Below, one piece after another: positions 19,084 to 28,473 of a DNA stretch of 64,000 nucleotides. Below the pieces are notes generated by a model, which saw nothing but the letters and a program-made list of their open reading frames with translations, was not told where the DNA came from and made no database searches. The DNA comes from Anaerolineae bacterium. Its GTDB lineage: Bacteria > Chloroflexota > Anaerolineae > Aggregatilineales > Phototrophicaceae. Location of the stretch: the NCBI GenBank assembly GCA_022822545.1, contig JAJEBE010000040.1, positions 1 to 64,000 of the forward strand, read 5' to 3'. Each line of letters begins with the position of its first letter. The stretch's first letter is position 1. The position numbers were made by a program, and so were the translations under genes.

Positions 19084-19584
19084 TCAATCAAGGGCTTCAG
19101 CCGAGAGCAGCAAGCGGGCATGCGCCGTGCGATAAATCCGATAAGGCGCCTCATGTCGAAAACTCTGGAAGACATCGCGAGTCACAGGCAGGCTGGCGCC
19201 GCCAATGCGAATGAGATAATTGTCGCCATGTCGTCCCCGGCGCAATACGCGCTCCGCATCGCCGGCCAGCGCCTCGACATTGCCGGCGCGCAGGTCGCTG
19301 CCCAGGCGCATAAAGGCCCGCCCCATGACGCCGACCAGAATCGCATTGACCGCGATCAACACTAAGCCCGCCAAGGCGAGGATCTGGTTCTGATTGCGCT
19401 GCCCGGCATAGATCATTGTGGTGGCGATAAGGACCAGCGCGAAGAATAAAATTCCGGCGATCATTGATTGCCGCCGCCGCGCGCTCTTCACGCGCTCCAT
19501 TTGCGCCGGGCTAAGCTCGCCCTGGCGGTTGGCCCGCAGATCCGCTTCGTCAAAACGCATGGCAGTCATCAAAGCGCTCGTCAT
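19084..19584 (-). CDS. Small membrane protein coupled to the MscS channel gene
   Basis: The 166-residue protein has an N-terminal charged region, two adjacent membrane helices (about residues 42-62 and 69-91) and a ~75-residue soluble C-terminus (RRGRHGDNYLIRIGGASLPV). The C-terminal fold looks like a small beta-barrel. The ATG overlaps the stop of the upstream MscS gene by 4 bp (ATGA), so expression is coupled. Its family is not recognised. Confidence 0.6.
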   Translation of the reverse strand: MTSALMTAMRFDEADLRANRQGELSPAQMERVKSARRRQSMIAGILFFALVLIATTMIYAGQRNQNQILALAGLVLIAVNAILVGVMGRAFMRLGSDLRAGNVEALAGDAERVLRRGRHGDNYLIRIGGASLPVTRDVFQSFRHEAPYRIYRTAHARLLLSAEALD

Positions 19585-20756
19585 TGCTCGGAGGATCCTT
19601 GCGCCTCAGCGGGTTCATCGTCGCTCCGCGCGTTTATCGCCGCCATCTGTTGCTCCAGCGTCTGCGGCGCAGATTCGATATAGACCGATTGGCTGGGAAA
19701 GGCGAAATCGATGCCCAGGCGCTCCACGATGCCCATTATGTCGAGGAATACTGCTTCCTTCCGCGCTGTGAACTCCCTCCAATCGGTGAGGAGCACCTGG
19801 GCGATAACGCGCACATTCAGCGAGCTTGAGTCGAAGTCGATAAAGTGTACGATGACTGACTCGGGATCGATATCGTCGGTGTTTTGCAGCAATTCGCGAA
19901 TCTCGGCGAGCGCCTGGCGCATCTGGTCAACGGTCGTGCTATAGGTGAAGGTCAAGGTGACATCGAGGCGGCGCTTTTCCATGCGCGACCAATTCAAGAC
20001 CACAGCATTGGTCAACAGATTGTTTGGCACCGTGAGCAAGGCTTGATCGAGTTGACGCACCCGCGTGGAACGGACGCCGACCGATTCCACGATGCCGGAC
20101 ATGGTCGGGGTGCGGATGAAATCGCCGACTTTGAAGGGATTATCCGAGACGATGGCCGCGAAGCCGAACATATTGCTGACGGTATCTTGTGAAGCCAGCG
20201 AGATGCCGATGCCGACCACGCCAAGCGATGCGATCAAAGCGGCGACATCAAAGTTCAGTTCTTGCAAGACAAAGATGGCGCCAAACGCGATGATAAGGTA
20301 TTTGACAAGCGTATTGAGGAAAGGCAGCAAGCGCTCGGGAATCGTCCAGCCGGTGATGCGGGCAAAGGTTGCCGGACGCAGCGAAACAACTTCAAACCAG
20401 CGCACAATGCCAAAAAACAGGGCGCTAATCAGCATGGCGCGGCCCAGCGTCAAGGCAATACTCTTGACTTCCGCGTCAAAGGCGAAAACAAATGTGACCA
20501 GGATAATCGAAAACCCAACCACCGCGAGCCGCACGGGCGAGACGCTGGCTTCCAGCAAGCGGTCATCAATGTCGCTCGCGGAGCGCCCGGCGAGCGCGCG
20601 CAGGGGGCGCAGCACAATAGCGGTCAATACCACGCGCAAGACCAAGACCAGCGCGAGCGCGACCACAAAGGGGAAGACATCGCTCACAATCTGCTGGACG
20701 AATGCCGGTTGTTCTTGGAGAAATGGCAGCAGGTCTCTGAGATCCATATTTTCCAC
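19581..20756 (-). CDS. mscS: MscS-family mechanosensitive ion channel
   Basis: The protein opens under membrane tension to release solutes during osmotic downshock. It has 391 residues with four to five N-terminal helices and then the MscS pore/beta-domain: LIASLGVVGIGISLASQDT, FAAIVSDNPFKVGDFIRTP, SGIVESVGVRSTRVRQLDQ and LTVPNNLLTNAVVLNWSR, all family hallmarks. The C-terminal tail is acidic and disordered (RSDDEPAEAQGSSEQ). It is followed, with a 4-bp overlap, by a small membrane protein. Confidence 0.9.
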   Translation of the reverse strand: MENMDLRDLLPFLQEQPAFVQQIVSDVFPFVVALALVLVLRVVLTAIVLRPLRALAGRSASDIDDRLLEASVSPVRLAVVGFSIILVTFVFAFDAEVKSIALTLGRAMLISALFFGIVRWFEVVSLRPATFARITGWTIPERLLPFLNTLVKYLIIAFGAIFVLQELNFDVAALIASLGVVGIGISLASQDTVSNMFGFAAIVSDNPFKVGDFIRTPTMSGIVESVGVRSTRVRQLDQALLTVPNNLLTNAVVLNWSRMEKRRLDVTLTFTYSTTVDQMRQALAEIRELLQNTDDIDPESVIVHFIDFDSSSLNVRVIAQVLLTDWREFTARKEAVFLDIMGIVERLGIDFAFPSQSVYIESAPQTLEQQMAAINARSDDEPAEAQGSSEQ

Positions 20757-20893
20757 AAACCGTCAACTAAGGATTGGATATGCAACCCATTCTACGCCTG
20801 GCCTCATGATTTGCAAGCGAGAGGCGGCTTGGCGGGGCCAAAGGCGACCAGCGAGGCAGCGGTCTGCAACTATAATTGCCTTAAGTTAAGCAA

Positions 20894-21220
20894 TCAGATT
20901 TGGAAGCCGTTGCGATATTCGACGACCTTCCGCTCATAGTCATCGACGTAGCGGCGGAGTTTGTTTTCCAATTCATCCCATTCGTCGCTGAGGAAGAGGC
21001 GGCGCAAGGTATCGGAGCTTTCGGTGACGAACTCAATCTTGCGCCTAGGATAATCGCCATAAGCGACATGCCAAACCATGTGCATGTAAACGCCCAGCTT
21101 TTGTATCGCCGGGACGAAGCTGCTGAGCATGTAGCGATAGTATTGGTCTTGTTTCTCGGGTTTGATATTATAGAATAAGATGAGCTTATATCTGGGCCTG
21201 ATATGCTGAAATGATGCCAT
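20894..21220 (-). CDS. Conserved small protein, possible dimeric alpha/beta-barrel fold
   Basis: The 108-residue protein starts at MASFQHIRPRYKLILFYNI. Eleven further in-frame residues exist upstream (to 21253), but the internal ATG begins the ordered sequence. The pattern of strand (YKLILFYNI), helix (DQYYRYMLSSFVPAIQKL), strand and helix rich in aromatic and charged residues resembles ferredoxin-like/dimeric alpha-beta-barrel proteins. No catalytic motif is visible. It is divergent from the TPR-SH3 gene, with the shared region holding that gene's promoter. Confidence 0.5.
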   Translation of the reverse strand: MASFQHIRPRYKLILFYNIKPEKQDQYYRYMLSSFVPAIQKLGVYMHMVWHVAYGDYPRRKIEFVTESSDTLRRLFLSDEWDELENKLRRYVDDYERKVVEYRNGFQI

Positions 21221-21243
21221 AATTGGTTGACCGCAGTCGAATT

Positions 21244-21271
21244 TTGAACTCACCCTACTCTATCATATAAT
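21244..21271 (+). promoter_or_regulatory. Sigma70-type promoter for the TPR-SH3 gene
   Basis: TTGAAC (21244-21249) and TATAAT (21266-21271) are separated by 16 bases, about 100 bp upstream of the ATG at 21370. The -10 is a perfect consensus and the -35 matches 5 of 6 positions. Confidence 0.6.
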
Positions 21272-21369
21272 CCCTCGACGTGGTATGGCGCTTGTCGCGT
21301 AGGTCAGTTGCGCCACGCGTCCCGGTAAGCGCTGGATAAGCCGGGACAAGTAAGACGGGAATTTCATAC

Positions 21370-23736
21370 ATGCAGGACCTGCAACGGGCAATTCAGGATT
21401 TACGACATCGCGCGCAAGCCACAGCTGACCCGCAGGCGCTGAACGAGTTGGAGCAGGAAGCCCGCGACCTGCTGATGGAGGCGAAGAACACGCCGCTTGA
21501 GCAAATGGCGCAAGCCCTCTTTGCCGAGATCGCGGGCAGCCAATCGGCGCAAGGGCGGCCGAATACGGCAGCGCTGCGCGGTTTGGTGCGGCGGGCGCGC
21601 ATCCGCATCGAGATCGCCGGCGATGACGATGACATCGACGAAGCGATTGATATCCTGGCCGATGCGCTGCGCATGGACTCCAGCAACGACGATGTCATCA
21701 ACTTGCTGCAGCAAGCCGGCTCGCATAGCGCGCAAGCCAGGCAGCGCGTTCAGGAAATCTTCGAGCGGCACGATGTTCGGTCGGCGCCATCCAGGGAGCC
21801 AAGCCAAGCGCCCGCGCCCCCGTCCCCCGCAGAACCGCCGGCGGAATCGACGTCTCGTCCCACTTACGGGCGCGCCTCCGATTATCCGCCGCGCGAGCCG
21901 GCCCGGCGGGAGCCGCCGCAACAACCGGCCGAAGAGCGCCCTGTGCCCAGCACCGAGCCCCTGGACGAATTGCTGAGAAACCTGACCGAGAGTTATTACT
22001 CGGGCGATTATCAGCAAACGATTGACGTCGCCAATCGCATTCTGTCCCTGCAATCGAACAACGCCACCGCCCTCGAATATCGAGAGAAATCCGAAGACAA
22101 TCTCATCCGCGGCATCGTGCCCGATCATCGCATTCCCTTTGAAGCGCGCGTGGCGTACAACCGGGCCAACTCCCTGGTGCGCGCTGGCAATTACGAGCAG
22201 GCATCGGGCTTGTATCGCGAAGCGCGCGAGTTGGCGGAACGCGATGGCATCCTCACTTGGAAGGATGTCGAACAGGCTCTCCTGGATATCCAGGATCTGG
22301 CCCTCGCCCGTGAATTAATGGCCGATGGCGACCGGCTGATGGCCAACGACAATTGGACGGAGGCGCTGCGCAAGTATGAAGGCGCGCTGCGCGTCGTGCC
22401 GAATGACCCGCAAGCCGAAGAACGCCTGGAAATGATCCGGCGCATCCAGCGCGATTACGACCAGATCGCGGTCAACATGAATACCATCGGCGGCGCGCTC
22501 GAGGAGCAAGTGGCGCAGATCGCCGCTGTCCGCACGCTGCTGTCACATGCGCGGCAGTTGCTGCCCAATAGCCAGCGCCTGGCCCAGATGCAGCAAGAGA
22601 TGGACAACAAACTCGCCAGCATTCGCAGCCAGGTGAACGACCAGGCGCAAATGTCGCTGAACCACGCCGGCAATTCAACGACGCTGGATGAGCGCGTCCT
22701 GCTGATGAACTCGGCGATCAAGCTGCTGGAATTAGGGCTGGAGCTGGACCCCACCGATGGCGCCTTCTCCGAATTGCTGATGCGTTCCCGCAACCAGCAA
22801 GCCGATATCTCGCGGGCGCAGCAGGCGATACGGCGGGCGCAGGCGCTTGTCTCGCAGAACTTCGATGCCGAGCTGGCGCAGGCGCGACAAATGCTGGCGG
22901 AAATGGTGGGCGATTACGCGCAAGACGAGCGTTATCGCGCCACCGTGAACGACTTGTTCACACGCTACCTCGAGCGCGCCGAAGAAGCCCTGCAAGATGG
23001 CAGCACGCGCGAGGCGAAAGCCTGGCTCGATGCCATGCGGGACGACCCCTTCCGCATCCTCGGGCGGCGCGCCGATATCTCGCGCATTGACGGCGTGATT
23101 CGCGGTCGGCGCAACCGCGGCCGGCTGGTGACGTTCATAATTCTCCTCATCGCGCTCGGGTTTGTCGGCGCGGTCGGCTTCGCCTCGCGTTCGGAATTGG
23201 AAGCGATATTCTTCCCCACCGCGACAAATACGCCCACCCCGACCAACACGCCGACCAACACGCCCCAACCCACCGCCACCTTGCCGCCGACAGACACGCC
23301 AACCGCCACCGAAACTCCCACCAATACCGGGACGCCCACACCCAGCTTCACGCCCACCGAAACATTCACGCCGACAAATACCTCGACCGCCACAAGCACA
23401 GCGACGATCACGCCGACCGCCTCCAATACGCCGACAGCGACCGACACCCCGACCGCTACACCGACGCCAGTGGAACTCTGCCGAGCGGTTGTCCTGAATA
23501 TCAACGCGATCAACTTGCGGGCGCGCCCAACAACGAGGACGGGAACGCCTATCGTTGGTTACTTGCCAACCGGCACAGTGGTTTCGATCTTGAATCAGCA
23601 GCGCGAAGAGCGCAATCCCGTCGGCGAGATCTGGTACTTCGTCAATGTGACCGTGGGCGACGGCGAGATTTCCGGCTGGATTCGGAACGATACTGTGGTC
23701 GAGGATCGAGCGCGACCCTGCCCCCCGCTACCCTAG
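21370..23736 (+). CDS. Membrane-anchored TPR-like protein with Thr/Pro linker and C-terminal SH3 domain
   Basis: 788 residues. Residues 1-570 are cytoplasmic and helical: an N-terminal Gln/Glu-rich region, a Pro-rich linker, then TPR-like repeats (YSGDYQQTIDVANRILSLQ, NYEQASGLYREARELAERD, NDNWTEALRKYEGALRVVP). A single membrane helix follows (VTFIILLIALGFVGAVGF). Next is a ~75-residue TNTPTPT-type spacer, low in complexity, and finally a ~80-residue bacterial SH3-like domain beginning INAINLRARPT and ending WIRNDTVVED. The Thr/Pro spacer is typical of Chloroflexota surface proteins and would cross the cell wall. The protein probably links a cytoplasmic scaffold to the envelope. Confidence 0.75.
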   Translation: MQDLQRAIQDLRHRAQATADPQALNELEQEARDLLMEAKNTPLEQMAQALFAEIAGSQSAQGRPNTAALRGLVRRARIRIEIAGDDDDIDEAIDILADALRMDSSNDDVINLLQQAGSHSAQARQRVQEIFERHDVRSAPSREPSQAPAPPSPAEPPAESTSRPTYGRASDYPPREPARREPPQQPAEERPVPSTEPLDELLRNLTESYYSGDYQQTIDVANRILSLQSNNATALEYREKSEDNLIRGIVPDHRIPFEARVAYNRANSLVRAGNYEQASGLYREARELAERDGILTWKDVEQALLDIQDLALARELMADGDRLMANDNWTEALRKYEGALRVVPNDPQAEERLEMIRRIQRDYDQIAVNMNTIGGALEEQVAQIAAVRTLLSHARQLLPNSQRLAQMQQEMDNKLASIRSQVNDQAQMSLNHAGNSTTLDERVLLMNSAIKLLELGLELDPTDGAFSELLMRSRNQQADISRAQQAIRRAQALVSQNFDAELAQARQMLAEMVGDYAQDERYRATVNDLFTRYLERAEEALQDGSTREAKAWLDAMRDDPFRILGRRADISRIDGVIRGRRNRGRLVTFIILLIALGFVGAVGFASRSELEAIFFPTATNTPTPTNTPTNTPQPTATLPPTDTPTATETPTNTGTPTPSFTPTETFTPTNTSTATSTATITPTASNTPTATDTPTATPTPVELCRAVVLNINAINLRARPTTRTGTPIVGYLPTGTVVSILNQQREERNPVGEIWYFVNVTVGDGEISGWIRNDTVVEDRARPCPPLP

Positions 23737-23743
23737 CCCTGTC

Positions 23744-24514
23744 TCACCAGGAAGTATAGCCGCCATCGACGACCAGATTGCTGCCGGTGGTGAATTTGGC
23801 GGCCGGCGACGCCAGGTAATAGATCGCCGCGGCCACGTCTTCCGGCTCGCCCACCCGGCCTTGCGGCGTCATCGCCAGCCATGTGGGATACCAGTCCATA
23901 TTGCTCATTCCCTCGGCAGTCATATCCGTGCCGATATAGCCCGGCGAGACACAATTGACGCGCAGGCCGCGGTCCGCCCATTCGCCCGCCAGCGATTTGG
24001 TCAAGAGGATGACGCCGGCTTTGGCGGCATTGTAATGCGCCTGCGGCTGCGGTGTGTTCGCAATCATGCCGGACATGGAGGCGGTGTTGACGATGACGCC
24101 GCTGCCCCGCTCCAGCATGTGGCGGCCGATGGCGCGGCAGCACCAAAAGACGCCGTTGAGATTCACCGCCATCATATTGAGCCAGTCTTCGTCGCTGCAT
24201 TCTTCGGCGGGTATCCCCTGAGCGATGCCGGCGTTGCAGACCAGGATGTCAATCCGCGGAAAGGCGGCCAGAGCAACCTCCGCCATACGATTGACGCTGC
24301 CAGAGTCCCGCACATCAACCTCGATAAACATGGACTTGCGCCCCATGCTCTCGATCTCGGCGGCGGCCTGTTCGCCGTTTTCCACGATGTATTCAGCGAT
24401 AATCACATCTGCGCCGGCGGCGGCCAGGCGGCGCGCGGTCGCCAAACCGATGCCGCGTCCGGCGCCGGTGATCAAAGCGGTCTGCCCGGTAAGCTCGAAG
24501 TCGGAATTGCTCAT
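23744..24514 (-). CDS. Short-chain dehydrogenase/reductase (3-oxoacyl-reductase/sorbitol-type)
   Basis: Classical SDR with cofactor motif TGAGRGIG, NAG (VCNAGIAQG), a catalytic Ser region (VNTASMSGM) and YNAAK as the Tyr/Lys pair, ending in the typical GSNLVVDGGYTSW. It has 256 residues from ATG 24514, preceded by AGAGGG, which fixes the start; an upstream in-frame extension to 24655 is unlikely. Substrate unknown: the FabG, sorbitol and gluconate branches all fit. It converges on the TPR-SH3 gene with 7 bp between them. Confidence 0.85.
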   Translation of the reverse strand: MSNSDFELTGQTALITGAGRGIGLATARRLAAAGADVIIAEYIVENGEQAAAEIESMGRKSMFIEVDVRDSGSVNRMAEVALAAFPRIDILVCNAGIAQGIPAEECSDEDWLNMMAVNLNGVFWCCRAIGRHMLERGSGVIVNTASMSGMIANTPQPQAHYNAAKAGVILLTKSLAGEWADRGLRVNCVSPGYIGTDMTAEGMSNMDWYPTWLAMTPQGRVGEPEDVAAAIYYLASPAAKFTTGSNLVVDGGYTSW

Positions 24515-24628
24515 GTCTGCCCTCTGATATGTATTGCCGGACTCATCGAAGCGACAATACCACAGGGGCGCGGCGCTTGGCAAGCTGTCGGGGAATTGAG
24601 GGTAATGAACCCGGAATAGTGAGAATGT

Positions 24629-24703
24629 GTAGGGGCGGCCAACCTGATCGCCCATTCGTAGCGATAGGCTGCGTTTTCGGGCGACTTGATGAGTCGCGCG
24701 TAC
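24629..24703. repeat. Palindromic interspersed element, copy 2
   Basis: GTAGGGGCGGCC starts at 24629, and the right half reads GGGCGACTTGATGAGTCGC followed by GCGTAC, a degenerate form of the family's TCGCCCCTAC end. It occupies the gap between the SDR and moaA. Confidence 0.55.
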
Positions 24704-24737
24704 GATTTCGACAAGACTGAAGAGGAATTATTGAGCG

Positions 24738-25757
24738 TCAGCCGCCGATGTGATACATCTCGACCTTCTTACGCCGATCGCGGACTTCGTCGGTCAGCGA
24801 ACTGCGAAGCTCCGAATAGCGGTCGATGCGCGCGCCCCAGGTAGCGCGTATGATGGCCTCAATCTCGTCATCGGCCGCGCCGGCGCGCAGCGGACCGCGC
24901 AGATCTGTGCCCTCGGTGGCGAAGAGGCAGGTGAATATCCGCCCCTCCGGCGAGAGCCGCATACGCGTGCAAGAGCCGCAGAACGGTTGCGTCACCGAGC
25001 TGATCAAGCCGATTTCGCCGCCGCCATCAACATAGCGATAGCGCCGCGCCACCTCGCCAAAATATTTGCCGGCGGCCGGCTCCAGCGGCAATTCGGCATG
25101 AATGCGCTCGACGACCTCGGCCGATGGCAGGACTTCATCCATTCGCCAGCCGTTCTTGTTGCCGACATCCATGTATTCGATGAAGCGCAAGATATGGCCC
25201 CGCTCCTTAAAAAAGCGCGCCAATTCGACCAGCGTATGGTCATTGATCCCGCGCTGCACGACCGCATTGATCTTGAGCGGCGTATAGCCGGCCGCCTCCG
25301 CCGCTTCGATGCCGGCCAGCACCTTGTCTATGCCGGAGCGCCCGCCGTTCATCCGCCGGAAGATTTCATCATCGAGCGTGTCCAGGCTGATCGTCAGGCG
25401 CTTCAGCCCGGCTGCCTTGAGCGCGTCCAGCTTCTGCGGCAGCAAGTAGGCGTTAGTGGTCATCGCCAGGTCGTCAACGCCTTCTATCTCCGCGAGCATC
25501 GCGACCAGCTCTTCAATATCTTGCCGGAGCAGAGGCTCGCCCCCGGTCAAGCGCGCCTTCACCGCGCCCAGCCGAACCAGGATCCGCGTTAGCCGCGCAA
25601 TCTCTTCGAAACTAAGAAGCTGCGGTTTCGGCAGGAACTGATAGCGCTCGCCGAAGATTTCCGCCGGCATACAATAGGGACAGCGAAAGTTGCAGCGGTC
25701 GGTCACCGAAATCCGCAGGTCGCGCAAGGGACGGTCGTATTGATCCTTGAGGGTCAT
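24738..25757 (-). CDS. moaA: GTP 3',8-cyclase, molybdenum cofactor biosynthesis
   Basis: Radical-SAM enzyme that converts GTP to (8S)-3',8-cyclo-7,8-dihydroguanosine 5'-triphosphate, the first step to molybdopterin. The N-terminal cluster motif CNFRCPYC (C22, C26, C29) binds the SAM [4Fe-4S]. LTGGEPLLRQDI is the second landmark. The C-terminal cluster is CGSCTRMRLSPEGRIFTC, and the chain ends in the obligatory Gly-Gly (HIGG). Length 339 is normal. No other moa, mog or moe gene is nearby. Confidence 0.95.
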   Translation of the reverse strand: MTLKDQYDRPLRDLRISVTDRCNFRCPYCMPAEIFGERYQFLPKPQLLSFEEIARLTRILVRLGAVKARLTGGEPLLRQDIEELVAMLAEIEGVDDLAMTTNAYLLPQKLDALKAAGLKRLTISLDTLDDEIFRRMNGGRSGIDKVLAGIEAAEAAGYTPLKINAVVQRGINDHTLVELARFFKERGHILRFIEYMDVGNKNGWRMDEVLPSAEVVERIHAELPLEPAAGKYFGEVARRYRYVDGGGEIGLISSVTQPFCGSCTRMRLSPEGRIFTCLFATEGTDLRGPLRAGAADDEIEAIIRATWGARIDRYSELRSSLTDEVRDRRKKVEMYHIGG

Positions 25758-25910
25758 CAGCGAGCAACTGCCTCAGCTTTTGGCCGATAAGTGTAGCGAG
25801 GCGGCGGCTGATTGCCAAGCTCGCCTCCGCCAGCATTCTCACTCATGGCAAGTATAACGCATCCGTCTTAGAATGAGATATGAGCGCGACAAAATTGCCG
25901 AGGAAACGCA

Positions 25911-26996
25911 ATGACAAAAGCTATCTGCCAATCATGCGGGACGCAGGCCGATCCGCTGGCTTGGCGCTGCCGCGCTTGTGGCGGCACGCTGGAACTGGCG
26001 GCGCTGCCCCCGTTTGACGCGTCTGCGATTGCGGCGAGTGATTTTTCCTTATGGCGCTATGCGGAGATGCTGCCGGTCGTCAAGCGCTTCAGCCTGGGCG
26101 AAGGCATGACGCCGCTGGTCCCGCTGGATTTGCCGGGCGGCAAGTTCCTCGCCAAGCTGGAGCACTTGAACCCGACGGGCTCCTTCAAGGATCGCGGCAC
26201 GGCCGTCATGCTCAATCACTTGGCGGCGGAGGGCGCAAGCGATGTGATCGACAATTCTTCGGGCAATGCCGGCTCGTCGCTGGCGGCATACGCCGGCGCG
26301 GCCGATTTGTCCGCTACGGTCTACGTGCCGGCGGCCACCGCTGTGGAGAGCAAGAAGCGGCTTATACGCGCCTTCGGCGGCGCGATCATCGAGTCGCAGA
26401 ACTACCTGGCGGATGTCTACGCGGCCGCGGAGAAGGCCACCTATGCCAGCCACGCCTGGAACCCCTACTTCGTGCTGGGGCAGCAAACTGTCGCCTGGGA
26501 GACCTGGGAGCAGCTTGGCCGGCGGGCGCCCGACGCCGTCGCGACGCCTGTGGGGCATGGCGGGCTTTTCCTCGGTTTCTATCGCGGCTTCCAGGCTTTG
26601 CGCGCTGCCGGGCTGATTGAGACGCTGCCCCGCATGATCGCGGTTCAGTCGGCCGGGGTCGATCCCATCGTCCGCGGCTGGGAAGCCCGCTCCATGCAGC
26701 CGCCCGGCGTCAAGCCCGCGCCGAGCGTCGCCGATGGCATTCTGGTTGATACGCCCGTGCGCGGCGGGGAGATCTTACATGCGCTCTACGACACGGATGG
26801 CTTCGCCCTGCGCGTCGACAATGAGGCGATCCTATCGGCGCAGGCGGCGATGCATCGCGCCGGCCACATCATTGAAGCGACCAGCGCTGCGCCGGTGGCG
26901 GCCTTGCCCCGCATTCGCGAGCGCATCGGCGAAACGGCAGAACTGGTCATTGCCTTGACCGGCAACGGCCTCAAAAGTCTGGGCGCCAAACAGTAG
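25911..26996 (+). CDS. Threonine synthase-like PLP enzyme with N-terminal zinc ribbon
   Basis: A 361-residue fold-type II PLP enzyme. The N-terminal CQSCG and CRACG pairs (residues 6-24) form a zinc ribbon seen in threonine synthases and related enzymes. NPTGSFKDRG holds the PLP-Schiff-base lysine (K93), and NSSGNAGSSLAAYAG is the phosphate-binding region. It probably converts O-phosphohomoserine to threonine, but family members with other lyase activity (cystathionine beta-synthase-like, diaminopropionate ammonia-lyase-like) cannot be excluded. GAGGAAACGCA precedes the ATG. It is transcribed away from moaA. Confidence 0.8.
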   Translation: MTKAICQSCGTQADPLAWRCRACGGTLELAALPPFDASAIAASDFSLWRYAEMLPVVKRFSLGEGMTPLVPLDLPGGKFLAKLEHLNPTGSFKDRGTAVMLNHLAAEGASDVIDNSSGNAGSSLAAYAGAADLSATVYVPAATAVESKKRLIRAFGGAIIESQNYLADVYAAAEKATYASHAWNPYFVLGQQTVAWETWEQLGRRAPDAVATPVGHGGLFLGFYRGFQALRAAGLIETLPRMIAVQSAGVDPIVRGWEARSMQPPGVKPAPSVADGILVDTPVRGGEILHALYDTDGFALRVDNEAILSAQAAMHRAGHIIEATSAAPVAALPRIRERIGETAELVIALTGNGLKSLGAKQ

Positions 26997-27085
26997 TCCG
27001 CAGCAGTCCTCGTTATCCCGGAAATCTGTTCGGTTGTATAATATTGTGGCGTTCATTCGGTGAGCGACAATGAGGTCAGCGCAGA

Positions 27086-28171
27086 ATGTCAATGGATTTG
27101 TTCAGGCAGCTGCTGGAGGCGCAGCGGATAGCGCAAGCCGATTTGTTGCGGCGGCGCGGTGTGGTCGGCGTGGCGATCGGCTATCGCAATTACAAAGAAC
27201 AGGTCACGGACCAGTTGGCGATGGCCGTGCTGGTCGAAAAGAAAAAGCCGGTGGAGGCATTGAGCGCCGATGATCTGATCCCGCCCGATGTCAATGGAGC
27301 CCGGACCGATGTAGTCGAGATTGGCCGGCTGGAAGCCCTGACGAACCCGCGCGACCGCTTTCGGCCAAACATCCCGGCTGGCGTGAGCATCGGTCATTAT
27401 ATGGTGACCGCCGGGACGCTTGGCGGCATCGTCTTCGACCGCAACACTGGCGAACCGCTAATCCTGTCCAACAATCATGTGCTGGCCAACAGCAACGAAG
27501 CCGAAATCGGCGATGCGATCTTGCAGCCCGGCCCCACCGATCACGGCGTCCGCCCCGATGATGTGGTGGCGAAACTGCACCGTTTCGAGATGCTGCGCTT
27601 TTATGGCGATCCGGAAAGGGGATCGACGCCCCCAACCACAACGCCGCCGCTTTTCCCGCCGGGCGGCTGTGATATTGCCGAGTTGTGGGTCACCGTTGGC
27701 AACGCCTTGAGCAAGTTGAGCGGCTCGTCGAAGCGTTTGGCGACCGTGCGTCCCCCAAAAGCCCAGATCGAGTCGGCGCCGATTTATCCCAATCGGGTGG
27801 ACGCGGCGCTCGCCCGTCCCATCAATCCCATGCTCTTTCAGCAAAGCATCGTCGGAATCGGCCGACCCAACGGCACGAAGCTGGCGCAACTGGCCATGAA
27901 AATCCGCAAGCAGGGCCGCACGACCGGCTACACCGAAGGCCAGGTGACTCTGATGAACGCCACCGTCGATGTCTCCTACGCCGACAACCTGCAGGCGCGC
28001 TTTGTCGGTCAAGTGATCGCGACGCCGATCAGCCAGGGTGGTGATTCCGGCGCCCTGATTATGGAGCGCGATAGCTTGAAGGCGGTCGGGCTGCTCTTTG
28101 CCGGCTCCCGCCGCGCCACCATCTTCACGCCGATCCAGACCGTGCTCGATGTGCTGGAGGTTGACCTTTAA
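27086..28171 (+). CDS. Trypsin-fold serine protease, Nal1-like
   Basis: A 361-residue protein with no signal peptide. The catalytic triad is read as His131 (LSNNHVLAN), Asp239 (NRVDAALARP) and Ser321 (SQGGDSGAL), with the glycine-rich GDSG loop intact. The N-terminal ~80 residues are a separate domain (GVVGVAIGYRNYKEQVTDQ). The family is a poorly studied branch of chymotrypsin-like proteases in bacteria and plants (Nal1-like). The last 89 bp of coding sequence match exactly the end of a broken copy at 30750-30838. A remnant of an FG-GAP gene converges on the stop. Confidence 0.75.
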   Translation: MSMDLFRQLLEAQRIAQADLLRRRGVVGVAIGYRNYKEQVTDQLAMAVLVEKKKPVEALSADDLIPPDVNGARTDVVEIGRLEALTNPRDRFRPNIPAGVSIGHYMVTAGTLGGIVFDRNTGEPLILSNNHVLANSNEAEIGDAILQPGPTDHGVRPDDVVAKLHRFEMLRFYGDPERGSTPPTTTPPLFPPGGCDIAELWVTVGNALSKLSGSSKRLATVRPPKAQIESAPIYPNRVDAALARPINPMLFQQSIVGIGRPNGTKLAQLAMKIRKQGRTTGYTEGQVTLMNATVDVSYADNLQARFVGQVIATPISQGGDSGALIMERDSLKAVGLLFAGSRRATIFTPIQTVLDVLEVDL

Positions 28172-28243
28172 TCAGGCAGCCAGACGCGCAGGCGCTTGTC
28201 GTCCGCGCCAACCGCCAGCGCCAGACGATTGTCCAGCGACTTT
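28169..28243 (-). pseudogene. Remnant of a second FG-GAP/VCBS-type gene (3' end only)
   Basis: On the minus strand, 28243 down to the TAA at 28169-28171 encodes KSLDNRLALAVGADDKRLRV then WLPD. This mirrors the C-terminus LLEDRLALAVGTRDGRLRVW of the intact gene at 32125-33414. Only about 25 codons survive, and the stop shares the palindromic TTTAA with the protease stop. It marks the left edge of the accessory insertion. Confidence 0.7.
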
Positions 28244-28302
28244 TTCTGGGCCGCTCACGCTATTTTTGCGAGTTGACCAGCATAATCAGCCCGACGGCGG
28301 GC

Positions 28303-28319
28303 ATCATTTCCGAAATGAT
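28303..28319. promoter_or_regulatory. Perfect inverted repeat ATCATTT-CCG-AAATGAT
   Basis: A 7-bp stem with a 3-base loop lies in the gene-poor DNA (28244-28473) between the FG-GAP remnant and the SDR gene. It could be an operator for the SDR or the AraC regulator, or a boundary sequence of the inserted block. There is no T tract, so a terminator is unlikely. Confidence 0.35.
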
Positions 28320-28473
28320 CTGAAGAACTGGCCGGGGTGCGCTATCCCTTTACAGTGCCAAAATGAGGCGTAATATGACAAGATATTGGCGCGTCTTGCT
28401 AATGCGTTTTGTTTTCAAGCGTCGTAACCTGAGATGATTGTAACGACAGAATATACAGTATGAGGAATTTCAA

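Noticed and set aside
23215-23475. Tandem ACNCCNAC-type repeats resembling a CRISPR or satellite
   Set aside because: They encode the Thr/Pro linker of the TPR-SH3 protein; units are irregular and have no spacers.
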